A DNA stretch of 64,000 nt from Aquatica leii (taxonomy: Eukaryota > Arthropoda > Insecta > Coleoptera > Lampyridae). The notes beneath the pieces were generated by a model. The model worked only from the letters and a program-made list of their open reading frames with translations, ran no database searches and was not told the origin of the DNA. How positions within the stretch are numbered: the first letter of the stretch is position 1; each line of letters starts with the position of its first letter. A program made the translations under genes and the position numbers. Positions 12,267-23,050 of the stretch are shown in pieces. The stretch is from positions 26,474,354 to 26,538,353 of the forward strand of contig CM069432.1 in assembly GCA_035610365.1 (NCBI GenBank), in the 5' to 3' direction.

Positions 12267-13809
12267 TGTTACGGTCGAATTTTCTTTACGTACGCCTATG
12301 TTGTTACGGACGGAATTTTCTTTACGTACGCCTATGTATGTTCAACGTGAAATTAGATTCGGGTTGACGCCCTTTAACGTTCGTTTCTCGTTGCGGGCCA
12401 TTTTGCGGGAATTCGTCACACGTAATTGATGTAAATGGTCTGTACACATTGAATAGTTATGTTATCTATTACCATCTGGAAAACCAATTATAATTAGTGA
12501 ATGATCTGATTTCTTCAAAGCGTACAGGGTAAGCGACTGCCGTCTTTTAGTAACAATTTCGTTCGTAATTTTTCCTTCCTTTTAACAGCCATTTTACGTT
12601 CCTTTCTTTAACATCTGGTACCTTATCGATAAATGGCTATCGTAAACGACTGCTAAATACATCAGCACGTTGCCGTACAGGGGCACCAGCGTAAGGCGAT
12701 TTCCACGCTACGAAATTGGGGGTCTTGCGGAGCCTTCTCGGGCTAAGAGTGCTATACGTAGATGACACGCCGTGACCTGTAGTAACCACCTATTTGTGTT
12801 CTAACGATATTCAGTATTCGATACCAATTTACTAAGGAATGAACCTCGACAAATATTTGGATGGGACGATGCTAACCTTTTCGTTTAAGGCTTATGGCTT
12901 TAACTAATTAAACCAACGACAAGGGGTACTACAGCATATGACAACCGGTTTATCTTATTTATACTTTCTTGTACCTTAAGTAATGATTGTTGTAGATGTT
13001 GATTTCGTGAGACATTAGTTTGACACGAGTTGCGATTCAAATTGCTTACAGGTTACGTGTCGGGGAAAGTACTTTCTCCACACCAGGGAAATTCCTGTAT
13101 TGATGGTAAGTGCTTTTATATGTTTTATTGCGTAGTCAATCGGGTCACTCACGAAACTTTGCTATTAATTCTGTAATTATCGCTATTGTTGTTTACCAGC
13201 TAGGTAGTAAATTTTACATATGTTGAGTTGCGCATGCTGTGTACTTCCAACGATTGATTAACGTTAGTGCTATATTAATTCCGCACGCTTTGTTACGATA
13301 AGTTAACCTTAACGTAGTATATTATTATTATTACTGTGTTTGATTGTCAGTAATGCCATATTACTAAATTATTTTGTGTACTTCGCATATTGTATGTAGA
13401 CGAAATTTACTACCATCTACTCTTCGCTAGTCATGTCAATGTAATCTACGAATGTGTTGTGTGTTGCCGATACTTCGGATATTTAGTTATACTCGAACTA
13501 AAATTATTCTTGGTCCTGTTATCCAACTGTTATCAATTTGAACGTTAATCTATTTATCATTATAGAGGAATTAAAGTGAAATTGTTATTAACGATTGAGT
13601 TTCTTTTTTTTTATTCGTTTCTTTCAGCAGTTACGAACCTAACATCTAGTTACAAGTTATTACCACCTGTCTTGAGCGGGACAGAAGAGACTTTGGATAA
13701 GCTCTGGCGCCCTTAAATATCTTTTTATTATTATCTAGGAACCCTACCCTCTCACCGACTATAGTGAGTTGGCCGTGCAGGTTCGTAAACTAGCAAAAAG
13801 CTTGTAACA
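12267..13809. repeat. Solo LTR nested in R2b
   Basis: A 1543-bp block starts TGTTACGGTCG, ends CTTGTAACA, and is flanked by CACT (12263-12266 and 13810-13813). Its left end contains two imperfect tandem units of about 35 bp that share TTTACGTACGCCTATGT. No coding sequence is inside. It belongs to a different LTR family from the one at 8304. Confidence 0.75.
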
Positions 13810-15209
13810 CACTGGAACCGGGTCGGATATCCTGCCTCGTACAACCAGTCTGGTTGTAGGGGCCTCATACAACTTGGCAGTGTAGGTTGTAAACCCTGAT
13901 GGTAGGCCAAGTTGCTCGATGATCGCGGTGAGAGCTGCATGGCTTAGGGTGTCAAAAGCCTTGGAGACGTCTAATATTGCTATGTGCAGCTCTCTTAGGC
14001 GAGCCCTCGCCGTCCAAATGGTGGCATCTAGGACGGCGGTGTTCTCTGCTGATCCATCAGCAGAGATAAAGGCTCGCTGGCGGTCATCGTGGAGGCGCGC
14101 TCTTCGTAGTCTTGAGGCCAGGATGCGGTGAAGTTGGCGTACTGCTACCGACGCTACGGATATGGGTCGGTAATCCTTGGGTTCTTCCGGTTCCCTGGTC
14201 TTCGGGATGAAGACCGTGCGACATTGGAGTAGTTCTTCGGGGAATCCTCCTACCAGCATGACGACATTGAAGAGAAGGGCGTGCAGAAAGGATGGTACTG
14301 CGCGCCACTGCAGGACAGTGATGCCGTCCAGTCCGGGCGCCGAGGAGGGAGACATCTTCTCGTGTTCTACCTCCTGGCAGGACACTGGATCCCATACACT
14401 GACCAACTCAGGATTGGCTGTAGGCCTTCTTTTGGAGCGATGGTACTCCTGGGAAGGCGTTCCCAGGAGCGGTCCCCAATAAGCAAGCAGCTCTTCGAAG
14501 TTGTGGTTGAGAGCTGCGGGGCCTCCGTTGATGATTTCCTGAGCGGTGCGGCGCTGGTTCAGCTTCCAACCGGCCTGGATTCGGGCGTATTCACGGCAGC
14601 GTCTTCTCTTCGACGACAGAGGGCGGTTGTTGCGGGGTCTTGGACAACGAGGTGGGCCAGCTACTTGAGGTCCTCGACGTGGGTTGTCAGCGGGTGGGAA
14701 GGTCTTCCGGAACCATATGGCGATTTGCGGCCGGGCATCTTCTCCACGAAGCACGACCTCTGCGAGGGCTGCCAGGTCCTGGGCATTGTGGGTTGCCCAA
14801 CCAGTGATGATAACCTGGCGTTGGAGCCCCTGGATGGCTTTGCAGAGGTCGGTCCCGAGTGGTGATCTTCGGGAATCTGCTGACAACTGCGGGCTTCCAC
14901 GTCGTGGGGTGATTGGCGAAGTAGGTGTGGACTGAATGGCAGCTGCTTCTTCGGCCGGGGGATCCCCGGCAGGTGCGGCTCTGAGATCGATTAGATCCGC
15001 CTGGACCATCCTCTTGTAATCCGCACGTCGACGGACGCCTTTGATGGACTCCAGTGTTCTGCCGGGGATGCGCGTCATGAGGTGTTGGTTCATGAACGCG
15101 ACCCCGGTCTCGGTAGCAGCTGCTTCCTCGCTAGCCATAAGCTTCAGTTCTTCATCACCCCATCGGACCTTCAACTTGGGTAGCTGGATCTCGTTGTTGA
15201 CTACGGGAT

Positions 15210-15224
15210 GCACTGGGCAGAAAT
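15210..15224 (-). rRNA. 28S rRNA fragment, inverted arm at the palindrome centre
   Basis: On the minus strand this reads ATTTCTGCCCAGTGC, a conserved 28S segment about 80 bp upstream of the R2 site. It is joined on its inner side to the plus-strand 28S fragment and on the other side to the truncated 5' end of R2b. Confidence 0.75.
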
Positions 15225-15256
15225 GTGATTTGTGCTCTGAATGTCAACGTGAAGAG

Positions 15257-15304
<48 letters not shown>
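15222..15304 (+). rRNA. 28S rRNA fragment, upstream side of the R2 site
   Basis: It reads AATGTGATTT, then GTGCTCTGAATGTCAACG, on through GCGGGTAAACGGCGGGAG to ACTATGACTCTCTTAA. This is the conserved 28S sequence leading to the R2 target. Relative to the usual 28S it lacks CTGCCCA after ATTT (about 15231). It ends at CTCTCTTAA; the two G residues normally before TAGCC are absent. That 2-bp loss is typical of R2 integration. Confidence 0.85.
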
Positions 15305-15334
15305 TAGCCGTTGACCGGAGCGGTCATTAGAGAG
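15296..15334 (+). promoter_or_regulatory. Dyad at the R2a 5' junction, candidate processing structure
   Basis: CTCTCTTAAT (15296-15305, mostly 28S) can pair with ATTAGAGAG (15326-15334, R2a). Inside lies a perfect short hairpin, GACCG/CGGTC (15313-15317 and 15321-15325). R2 elements are known to carry an HDV-like ribozyme at the 5' end that may involve adjacent 28S sequence. Assigning this dyad to such a ribozyme is inference. Confidence 0.35.
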
Positions 15335-16246
15335 CAAATTTATGCATTTTATTTAATTTATATATCATATTTGTATTATTATTAGTGTTTTATTTAGTAG
15401 TTTGGTGTGCTTCGCTGCAGTAAAATCATTAAACAAAGTTTTGTGTGATAGTTCTAAAGTTCTAAATTAACTGGTTTGTGCATAATTTTAATTGAAAGTG
15501 TCGTTTATACTTGTCACTTAAGTGAAAATCAGTGCAAAAATCAGGTGATTCACTGGATTAATGCTTTTAAATTATTGACGTCTAATATGCTTTTTATTAT
15601 ATAACGCATTTATATTACAATCTTATTCGCGAAAAACTGTCCTTTTATCCGCATGTGCAATCAAGGGAAATCCGTGTCGACACCTTAATCTGCAAGCGCA
15701 TAATGCGGGCCAACGTTCTTGATTTCCCCTACACTCGCATTAAATTACATGCTAATTAATGGCACAATGGCTTTATATCTTTAGTAATAGAGAATTACCT
15801 ACTTGTATCAATCACACTTGAAACGTTGTTGTTTTTGGTCAATTTTATATTTGACTAAATTATTTTAACTACTGACAAATTTTATAATTTTCTATAAGGG
15901 GACCTTGTAAACATTTTGTTATATCTATGCGTTAAAATCGTTTTACCTTCAAGGTTTTCCCCAGGTTTTATATTTACAACATTTTAATTAATTATCGATG
16001 TTTATTGTGATGACTCAAACTACTTTCCAAAGTTAATTGTATTTTATCAGTATCACATTTTTATGTAATTCCGGTATACTTAACAGAGACTAGAAACAAG
16101 TCATTAACTTGACACTTTGTACACAAAGACATTTACTTTGTTACACTAGTCTTTATTTTAATTGTACATATCACATAATCTTATTTTATTATTTATCTAT
16201 ATTGTTAACATTTATTGGTTGTGTTACGGTCACCTATACTCCCATT

Positions 16247-19200
16247 ATGGATACCGAAATCAGTAACAGCTGCATCTGCGGAAAAAACTTCAACTCCAAG
16301 GCTTTTCTGAATCAGCATCAGAAAAGGTATTGTAGAATGTCTACCGCTACAGTAGCTGTTACGCCAGCAGTGCCGGAATCAAACTTTCCATGTCCCACCT
16401 GCCCTCGAAGTTTCAACACATTTGCGGGTTTACAACTACATATCAAAAGAGCACACCCAGATATTTACAACACACAATGTACCACCGAAGCCAATAATGC
16501 CAGAAAATGGACTCAGCGAGAACTACTTTCGATGGCCGAGGTTGAACTACAATACAAAGGCAGGACGCTTAACAAACATCTATCAGAAACCATAAACAGA
16601 ACCACCGAAGCGATCCGGACGAAGCGTAAAAGCAAAATATATTTAGACCTTTTAAACAAAATGGAAAATAAAGGCTCTTCTCGAGCAATCTCGACGGCTT
16701 CTAAAGAAACACAACATTCATCAATTAACACTGTTATTACTAACGGCTCAACGATGTCACCTGGTCCAAACACCTCTAATGGTTCACCGGTCAGTACAAC
16801 TTCTAAGAATCCACCCAACCCGCACCCAATTACACGCAAAAGTACGCGGCTCTTAAACGCTAGAATAGGAACACCGAATGGCAGAGTAACAACTTTAAAT
16901 ACTAATATTGGAACACCGAACATAACGATCTCGACTTCCCACACTCTTAATGCACGACCGGTAAGCATGGTTCCAGGTATTTCACTAAACATTTCTTCCA
17001 CCGGACCACCGGATAGCACGACTTCAGGTACTTTACCAGCCGGTCACTCTATTTCACCGGTAAGTTTTGTGTCGACTAAATCACCTAACAAAATGGTCTC
17101 GTCTAGCCATCCAATGCCCACCTCATCTAAACGGTCCTCTTTAAATCCAGAAGCACTTGCGTTTGTTCCATTAGCCTCCCAGGATGTTATCTTATCTTAT
17201 CTTCTCTCTCTTCTAGATACACCTCACATCGATTCGACCGATATCAACTTCATTAGAACCCTTTCTTCTAAAATTAACACCGGAGAAACATATAATCATA
17301 TTGAGAAGTACCTCAATCATATCTACACCTTCTTTAAAAAAAGCAATAACGACATTACCACTCGCATTGTTCCACCTCGGAACAGCAAATCAGGTCGCGG
17401 GCTCTATAAACGAAATGCTCGTAGAGCATTCGAATTTAAAATCGCTCAAAAACTCTATACTAACAACAGGAGCCATGTTACATGCAAATTTTGCGTTACA
17501 TTTTATTAATTTTGGTTCAAAGATTATTATTTGTTCGATTTATGACCCTGAGGTATTTCCCGTGTTTCGCGCCGCTTTTGGCGATAAGTCAGTCCGACAG
17601 TGTGGGCACTTCGAGGAGACGATCGTGAGCGGTCATTTGAGAAAGTTGCCTGGATATTTTCTGGAGCTAATTTTTGCTTAAGGTTGCAAAATTCGGGTTT
17701 TCGAGATTTTTGCTCCAGAGAAGTAATTAAAGTATAACTATTGGGAATTTTGTTGGAATTAGTATACTTACGATTTATTCGGATTTTTTATCCAGGATTT
17801 AACTTATCCACCACTCGGTAAGAGTTATTTTTCTTTCCTTATTTTATATTGATCCTTGTTTTGTTTCCGCAGGTCAGGCTGTTAATTACTATACAGTCCT
17901 AAGGGTTGTTCTTAAATAACATTTTTATTTAGTTTAAACACCGAAATTTCTCGGTAAGATTTGGTGCGTATCTTTGTGAATATTTTTTATAATTCGAAAA
18001 TTCTTGTAGGTGTTTTACGTTCGGTTTTCTGTTGCCCTCGATAGCGATTTATCAGAGCGGAGTCGTCAAGAGTTATCGACAAACGCATACGATTCCTGTC
18101 TTCGAGGTGACGACGTTTAAGTACAGGTTTTATTTTATTTACGCTTTACGCCTAATGTTATATTATGTTACTATAATTTTAAATTGCAATTATGGTTCCT
18201 TTGTAACCCTGATGAATCGATTCTGATCGGGATTAATTTTTTGTTTAATTAATTTACATAAACAGTAGTAACCGTAATCTTTTTTAAAATTAATTATGAT
18301 TAACTTGTGTTTTGGGTTCTACTACGTCTGTGTACGTTTCTTTTTGAAATTATATTTTTAGTTTCGAACGTATGGTTTCTTTTATAGTTTGAACCTGGGA
18401 TTGTTACGTCTCTAGTTTAAGAAATTACGTAACAGCCATTTGTCGGTCTGCATAATTGAAGGAAAGTCTTTGTCGGAACCCACCACCTATCCTGAGATAA
18501 CTCATTGCTACAACCATTTTAAAAATATTTTTGAAAGTACTTCGCAAGTTGATTCATCAAGCTTGAATGACACTATCACGCATAACATTGATACATATAA
18601 ACCTATTACTCCGGACATCCTCAAAAAGCTGCTCAACTCACGAACTTCCGAAGCAGCAGGTCCTGATGAAGTCACTATCCGAGATCTGAGAAGGGCTAAC
18701 CTATTTAAATTAGTAATTCTTCTAAATTCAATTATAATAACTGGCCAAGTTCCCTCCAAACTGTTGGAAGCAAGAACAATTTTAATCCCAAAAAAAGGCG
18801 ACTATACAGATATCACCAATTGGAGACCCATCACCATCTCCTCCATCCTTTTACGTACTCTTAACAAATGTATTACCTCTATCCTCTCTCAACTTCCTCT
18901 GCATTTTGGTCAGCAGGGCTTTGTTCGGTCTGACGGAATTCTACTTAACACCCTTGCCGCCAATACCATTATTAAGGAGAGCCGGGCGGAAGTACGGCCC
19001 TATGCTCTTATCGCGTTGGATCTACGGAAGGCCTTTGACACGATCTCTCATGATAGTATAATGCGGGCCCTACGTAGATTCAACGTGCACTCCAACATTA
19101 TACAACTGATCGGGAATCAATATAAAAACTCCAATACCAGGATTCAATGTGGGAAGAATTTCACCGATACAATCAGTTTTAACAGAGGAGTTAAACAGGG

Positions 19201-20743
19201 CGACCCGCTTTTGCCCACTCTCTTTAATATGGTGTTGGACGAACTCATACTAGATCTCAATGATAATAACGTAGGTCTTCCGTTGGGCAATCTAAATGTA
19301 CCTGTTCTGGCCTATGCAGACGACCTTCTTATTCTGGCGAGGGACGGCCTCAGTGCACAACTATCTCTCGCGCGGTGTACCGATTTCTTTTATAAGCGAG
19401 GTCTTCAAATCAATTCTAAAAAATGCATTTCCTGCATCACTGAGATTGTCCCTAAGAAGAAAAAACTTTTCCTTGCAAACTTTCCTCTCAAAATCCAAGG
19501 CGAATCTATTCCTTCCCTTTCTCCCTCTCAATCCTTTCCCTACCTTGGATTCTCCTTTAAACAAGATGGGTCCTTTCTTTCACTGCCCGACAATTTTGAA
19601 ACTTGGTTTACCAATCTTAGGAAAGCCCCACTCAAACCTTTTCAAAAACTAGAATTGTTAAGAAACTACATCATACCTAAATTTCTCTTTTATACCCAAC
19701 ACCCTGGGATTAACCGGATTTTCTTGAAAAGACTAGATTTCCACATAAAAACTTACATTAAACGCATTCTACATCTACCGCACTGCATTCCTGATGCGAC
19801 TCTGTATGCCTCGGTCAAAAACGGGGGTCTGGGGATTTTTAATTTCCGGATTAATGCCACGGGCATTCTCTCTTGACGTTTATGTAATCTCCGTACTAGC
19901 GATTCACCACTCGCAGAGGCCATCACGAACCACCATCTTATTAATAAATTGAGCACAAAATTGGTCTCACTCAACTCACACATCTGGACTGGAAAGGCAA
20001 ATATCAAGGCCTACTGGGCCGATAAGCTTGAAAAATCTTTCGCGGGTAATGGTCTAATCCAGGGTCATCACAACACCCATAGCGGTGCCTGGATTAGCAA
20101 ACCTCCTCCGAATTGGTCCGGTGCCGATTTCATAAAAGCCATCCATCTGCGTTACAACATTCTCCCATGTCCCGGTGGTGTTCATAACTCGAAAAATCCT
20201 GCACCATGTCGAGCCGGTTGTGTACAAAGAGAAAGTCTCTCGCATATACTACAAAAATGCCCATTACTTCATAACGACCGAATCAGGAGGCACGACCACA
20301 TCGTTAACAAACTAAAGAAGATCGCGGAAGAAAATGGGTTCACAATAGAACTGGAACCAAAATTTAGAGACGCCAATGGGATACTTCGGAAACCGGATCT
20401 ATTATGCTTCAAAGGATCCTCCATCACCATACTAGAGGTTTCTATTTCATGGGAAGGTCCGAGAAAACTTCGAGTCACGGCGGATAACAAAATCTCTAAT
20501 TACAGCGACAGACTTTTCGAAGAAGCCGTTTTTAAACGATTTCCCACGTTCTCCAACATTTCGATAGCTCCTTGCATTGTAGGGGCCAGAGGCATATGGT
20601 GTTCTACAGCAAATATCGCCTGCGTAAATAACTTAAAACTGAAATCCTGGCATATCAGACAAATGGTAAATGATACTATCTTGGGTTCCATTTTTATACA
20701 TAAAACGCATCAATCAATTATCTGGGAACGTATTCACAAGTAG
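16247..20743 (+). pseudogene. R2a zinc-finger / Myb / RT / endonuclease ORF with one stop
   Basis: The frame begins at ATG 16247. Finger 1 uses C9, C11, H24 and C29 (tight C-x-C). Finger 2 is C49, C52, H65 and H70 (CPTC...HIKRAH). A Myb-like region follows (about 86-135, KWTQRELLSMAEVEL). After the solo LTR and one GCCA copy are set aside the frame continues: RT with LRKAFDTISH, GVKQGDPLLP and AYADD (about residue 700), a CCHC knuckle (CRAGC...H...C, about 1001-1019) and the endonuclease core RKPDLLCF...ILEVS (about 1062). The coding total is 1178 codons, normal for R2. One TGA at 19874-19876 (about residue 889) splits RT from endonuclease. The second acidic position of the endonuclease is E where R2b has D. 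Confidence 0.85.
17476..18434. repeat. Solo LTR nested in R2a
   Basis: A 959-bp block starts TGTTACATGC, ends TTACGTAACA, and is flanked by GCCA (17472-17475 and 18435-18438). No coding sequence is inside. Removing it with one GCCA leaves the R2a frame intact, which confirms the borders. Confidence 0.85.
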
Positions 20744-20903
20744 AATTAAGACCGCTTACCATCAATAATATGCTTTATGTCATATCTTTGTTTTTTGTCT
20801 TTCTGTACTTGTTTATTTGTGATTTGTACATGCTTTATTTTTAAGAACATCTTGTACGGTCATACGACCAAAAAGTTTATCAACGACTATAATAAATATG
20901 TTC

Positions 20904-20925
20904 TAGCCAAATTGCCTCGTCATCT
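20904..20925 (+). rRNA. 28S rRNA fragment, downstream side of the R2 site (22 bp)
   Basis: It reads TAGCCAAATTGCC then TCGTCATCT, the 28S sequence 3' of the R2 cleavage point with one extra T. It follows the R2a 3' end directly. As on the left side, 28S homology stops after TCATCT and unit X begins. Confidence 0.85.
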
Positions 20926-20993
20926 GCCATAAAAACAGTTTAGAGTGGTTTTTATTGCCCCTCCTAAAGAAGATAAAAATCTAGAACTAACTA
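20926..20993 (+). repeat. Unit X, right copy (68 bp)
   Basis: It is identical to the reverse complement of 7670-7737. It borders directly on Ty3-type reverse transcriptase sequence from about 20994. Confidence 0.8.
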
Positions 20994-21391
20994 CAACTTG
21001 ACTAACAGGAGGATAAACTACTTTACCATTAAAATGAATTTTCCGATAACTATGATTGACGAGTAGTTTGCAGGATTAACGGGGTGTAAGCTGTTTACTA
21101 GTTTGGATTTTGGTAATGCTTATTTGCAAGTGCCGTTAACGGATAGTGCGAAACAAAAAAGTGCGTTCATTACAAATGTTACAACTGGTCAATTCAATAG
21201 AATGATGTTCGGTTTGACTAATTCCCCTTATGAGTTTAGCAGACTCGTGGAAAAGGTTCTGGGCCCTTTAGGAAGGCATGTGGCGTGCCGGTACCTGGAT
21301 CATGTACTTGTAACTGCAACTGATTGGCCAGAAATGCTATGGAAAATTGTTACAGTTTTAAAGCCTTTTAAAGAAACAAATTTGACATTAA

Positions 21392-23050
21392 CCACTTGAC
21401 AGTTTTGCCCGAACTGCACTCGGGCGTGACATTTTTCCGTACACTGACTATCCCGAGTCTCGTTCGGGCAACTTTTGTAGATAGTGATTTGCCCGAGAAT
21501 TTAACGTCGCTTGTTTCTCAATAGTGAGAATGACTCATACAGTAGCGTCGACTAGTCTTGTGCGCGGGGGATGGGGGTAGGTGTACAGCTGGCTTGTTGA
21601 TGCAGGTCTTACGTACGTTATAAGAGTATTTATTCCTTTACAATCGCCATTGCATTTCGTACGTGTTGTGTAACATTTATTTGTACTATAGCTTGTTATT
21701 TTGTGATTACTTTTTGTGCAGCTCTTTTTACAATTTAGACACAGGTAATATATGTTTTGTACACATTTATATTTGTTTTTATTCAGTTGTAATGTTTGAG
21801 TTTGATTATGATAGTGATGAGGAAATATTGATAAGTGAATCAGACAACGAAAGTGATTTATTAAAATTATCGGAAGATGATTCTGAATTGGAGAATGAAG
21901 ATGTACTTCTATTTAGAGAATTTTGTGAAGTAAATACAGAAAATTTACCTCCTCCTCCAAGACCCCCTTTCGATAATACACCTGATGTAAATTTGCCATT
22001 TGATAATGATGGTGAGGGGACAATATTACGTTATTTTAAATTTTTTGGGATTCAGAAATCTTAGACTTGATTACAACTGAGACTAACCGATATGCAGATC
22101 AATGCAGTAATACATTTTTGCAAAGATTTTCGCGTTTGAAGGAGTGGAAGCCGATAGATGTTAAAATCATGGTGTTTCTTGCTCTTCAAATTCTGCAAGG
22201 TATTGTAAATAAGCCTATAATCGAGTGGTACTGGTCTAGAAAAGATATAAAACGAGCCAGGTTCGGCATCAAATCATATATGCTCTGTGAATCAAAACCT
22301 GGGTATATTTGGTCTTTTATAATATACACAGGGAAGGGAACAATTCTGGATAATAATTTTAAAAACCATGGAATGGAAATACAAATTGTCATGGCTTTGA
22401 TGAAGCCAATTTTGAATTTAGGATACTGTCTTACTACAGACAATTTTTATACCTCACCGATACTTGCAGATATTCTTTTGCTACACAAAACCGACTTATT
22501 TGGAACGTTCAAATTGAACAAAAAAGAGGTGGCCAACGATTTACAAAAGAAAAAACTAAAAAAGGGACAAATAGTAACATACCAAAAAGAAAAGGTCTGT
22601 GTTATGAAGTGGAAAGACAAAAAGGACGCCGCCTTGTTGTCAACAATTCATACCCAGAAATAATAGAAATTCAACAAACACCTAAGGTTGTACATGATTA
22701 CAACAATTCTATGGGTGGTGTTAATAGAGTTGACCAACACCTAACTAACTACCCTATCATCAAAAAGCGTGGGAAGAAATTGTATTATAAAATGTTTCTA
22801 CACCTTCTCGATCAAACATTATTGAATTCCTTTGTTTTATATGGAAAGCAGGAATGCTCAAAATCTCATTTACAATTTAGATTAGATATCGTACAACAAA
22901 TTATTGAAAAACATGGTAAATCCCAACAGACTTCTGGACGTCCATCAAGATCATCGTCACCACTACGTTTGATTGGTAAACATTTTATAGAAGTAATACC
23001 ATCTACTGTAAGCAAAGAGAGACCTACTCGACAACACAAAGTATGTTGCT
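21392..23050 (+). mobile_element. piggyBac-type DNA transposon, defective
   Basis: The left end lies next to TTAA (21388-21391), the piggyBac target. It has a subterminal inverted repeat TTGCCCGAACTGCACTCGGG (21405-21424) matching CCCGAGTCTCGTTCGGGCAA (21452-21471), 17 of 20 positions paired. The right end is not clear: the transposase runs into Ty3 integrase near 23050, and no matching terminal repeat or second TTAA was found, so the 3' end is probably lost. Confidence 0.75.
21792..23050 (+). pseudogene. piggyBac transposase, internally deleted
   Basis: It begins at ATG 21792 with an acidic N-terminus (FDYDSDEEILISESDNES). A frameshift near 22040 separates the acidic part from the DDE domain. 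In the domain, WYWSRKD is joined directly to RARFGIKSYMLCESKPGY (about 22240-22260). Family members have about 100 residues there that include the first catalytic aspartate. The second aspartate is in LTTDNFYTS, the third in GGVNRVDQH. Another frame break lies near 22610-22660. The cysteine-rich C-terminal domain is only begun. This copy could not encode an active enzyme. Confidence 0.8.

Larger units (their letters stand above)
7759..15209 (-). mobile_element. R2-type LINE 'R2b', 5'-truncated, with nested LTR insertions
   Basis: This is an R2 non-LTR retrotransposon with a restriction-like endonuclease, on the minus strand. Its 3' end (7759) abuts the 28S downstream flank. The 5' end is truncated just before the Myb-like region and abuts 28S sequence at 15210-15224. 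It is interrupted by an LTR element (8304-11066, target duplication GAAG) and a solo LTR (12267-13809, target duplication CACT). The 3' untranslated region is about 137 bp and includes a TA microsatellite (7797-7817). Confidence 0.85.
7896..15213 (-). pseudogene. R2b reverse transcriptase / endonuclease ORF (in three segments)
   Basis: The R2 protein nicks 28S DNA and reverse-transcribes its own RNA from the nick. Segments run 15213-13810, 12266-11071 and 8303-7896. The first begins HPVVNNE with a Myb-like region (RWGDEELKLMASEEAA), then RT motifs including VSKAFDTLSH. The second continues with GVRQGDPLSP and FADD. The last carries the endonuclease core RKPDIIAR...IIIIDAQV. The frame is continuous across both nested LTRs once one copy of each 4-bp duplication is set aside. 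I see one frameshift, near 11190 within the CCHC knuckle. The zinc-finger N-terminus is missing. The RT is clearly diverged from R2a, so the two are different lineages. Confidence 0.8.
15305..20903 (+). mobile_element. R2-type LINE 'R2a' at a 28S target site
   Basis: This R2 element spans from the 28S upstream flank (ending 15304) to the 28S downstream flank (from 20904). It has a 5' region of 942 bp without ORFs (15305-16246), one long ORF and a 160-bp 3' untranslated region (20744-20903). It appears full length. The only interruptions seen are a nested solo LTR (17476-18434, target duplication GCCA) and one in-frame stop. Confidence 0.88.

Noticed and set aside
13690-13712. TGGCGCCC as a primer-binding site, implying a longer LTR element
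   Set aside because: It lies inside the block bounded by the CACT duplication and TG...CA ends, and no internal coding region follows.
14281-14865. Plus-strand ORF of 194 codons
   Set aside because: It lies opposite the R2b coding sequence and has no domain; a shadow of GC-rich coding DNA.
16513-17019. Minus-strand ORF of 168 codons
   Set aside because: It is antisense to the R2a zinc-finger/Myb region and low in complexity; a shadow.
7670-20993. A single 13-kb terminal-inverted-repeat DNA transposon
   Set aside because: The inverted ends contain 28S sequence and abut R2 3' ends, and the centre is folded 28S. No transposase and no target duplication were found. A rDNA-derived palindrome with R2 insertions explains it better.
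20926-20993. Unit X as a shared R2 3' untranslated tail
   Set aside because: The 28S downstream flank lies between the R2 3' ends and X, so X is outside the R2 elements.
7658-21042. TAAAATGAATTTT on both sides as a long target duplication
   Set aside because: The left copy touches unit X but the right copy lies about 36 bp outside it, within Ty3 coding sequence. Probably chance in AT-rich DNA.
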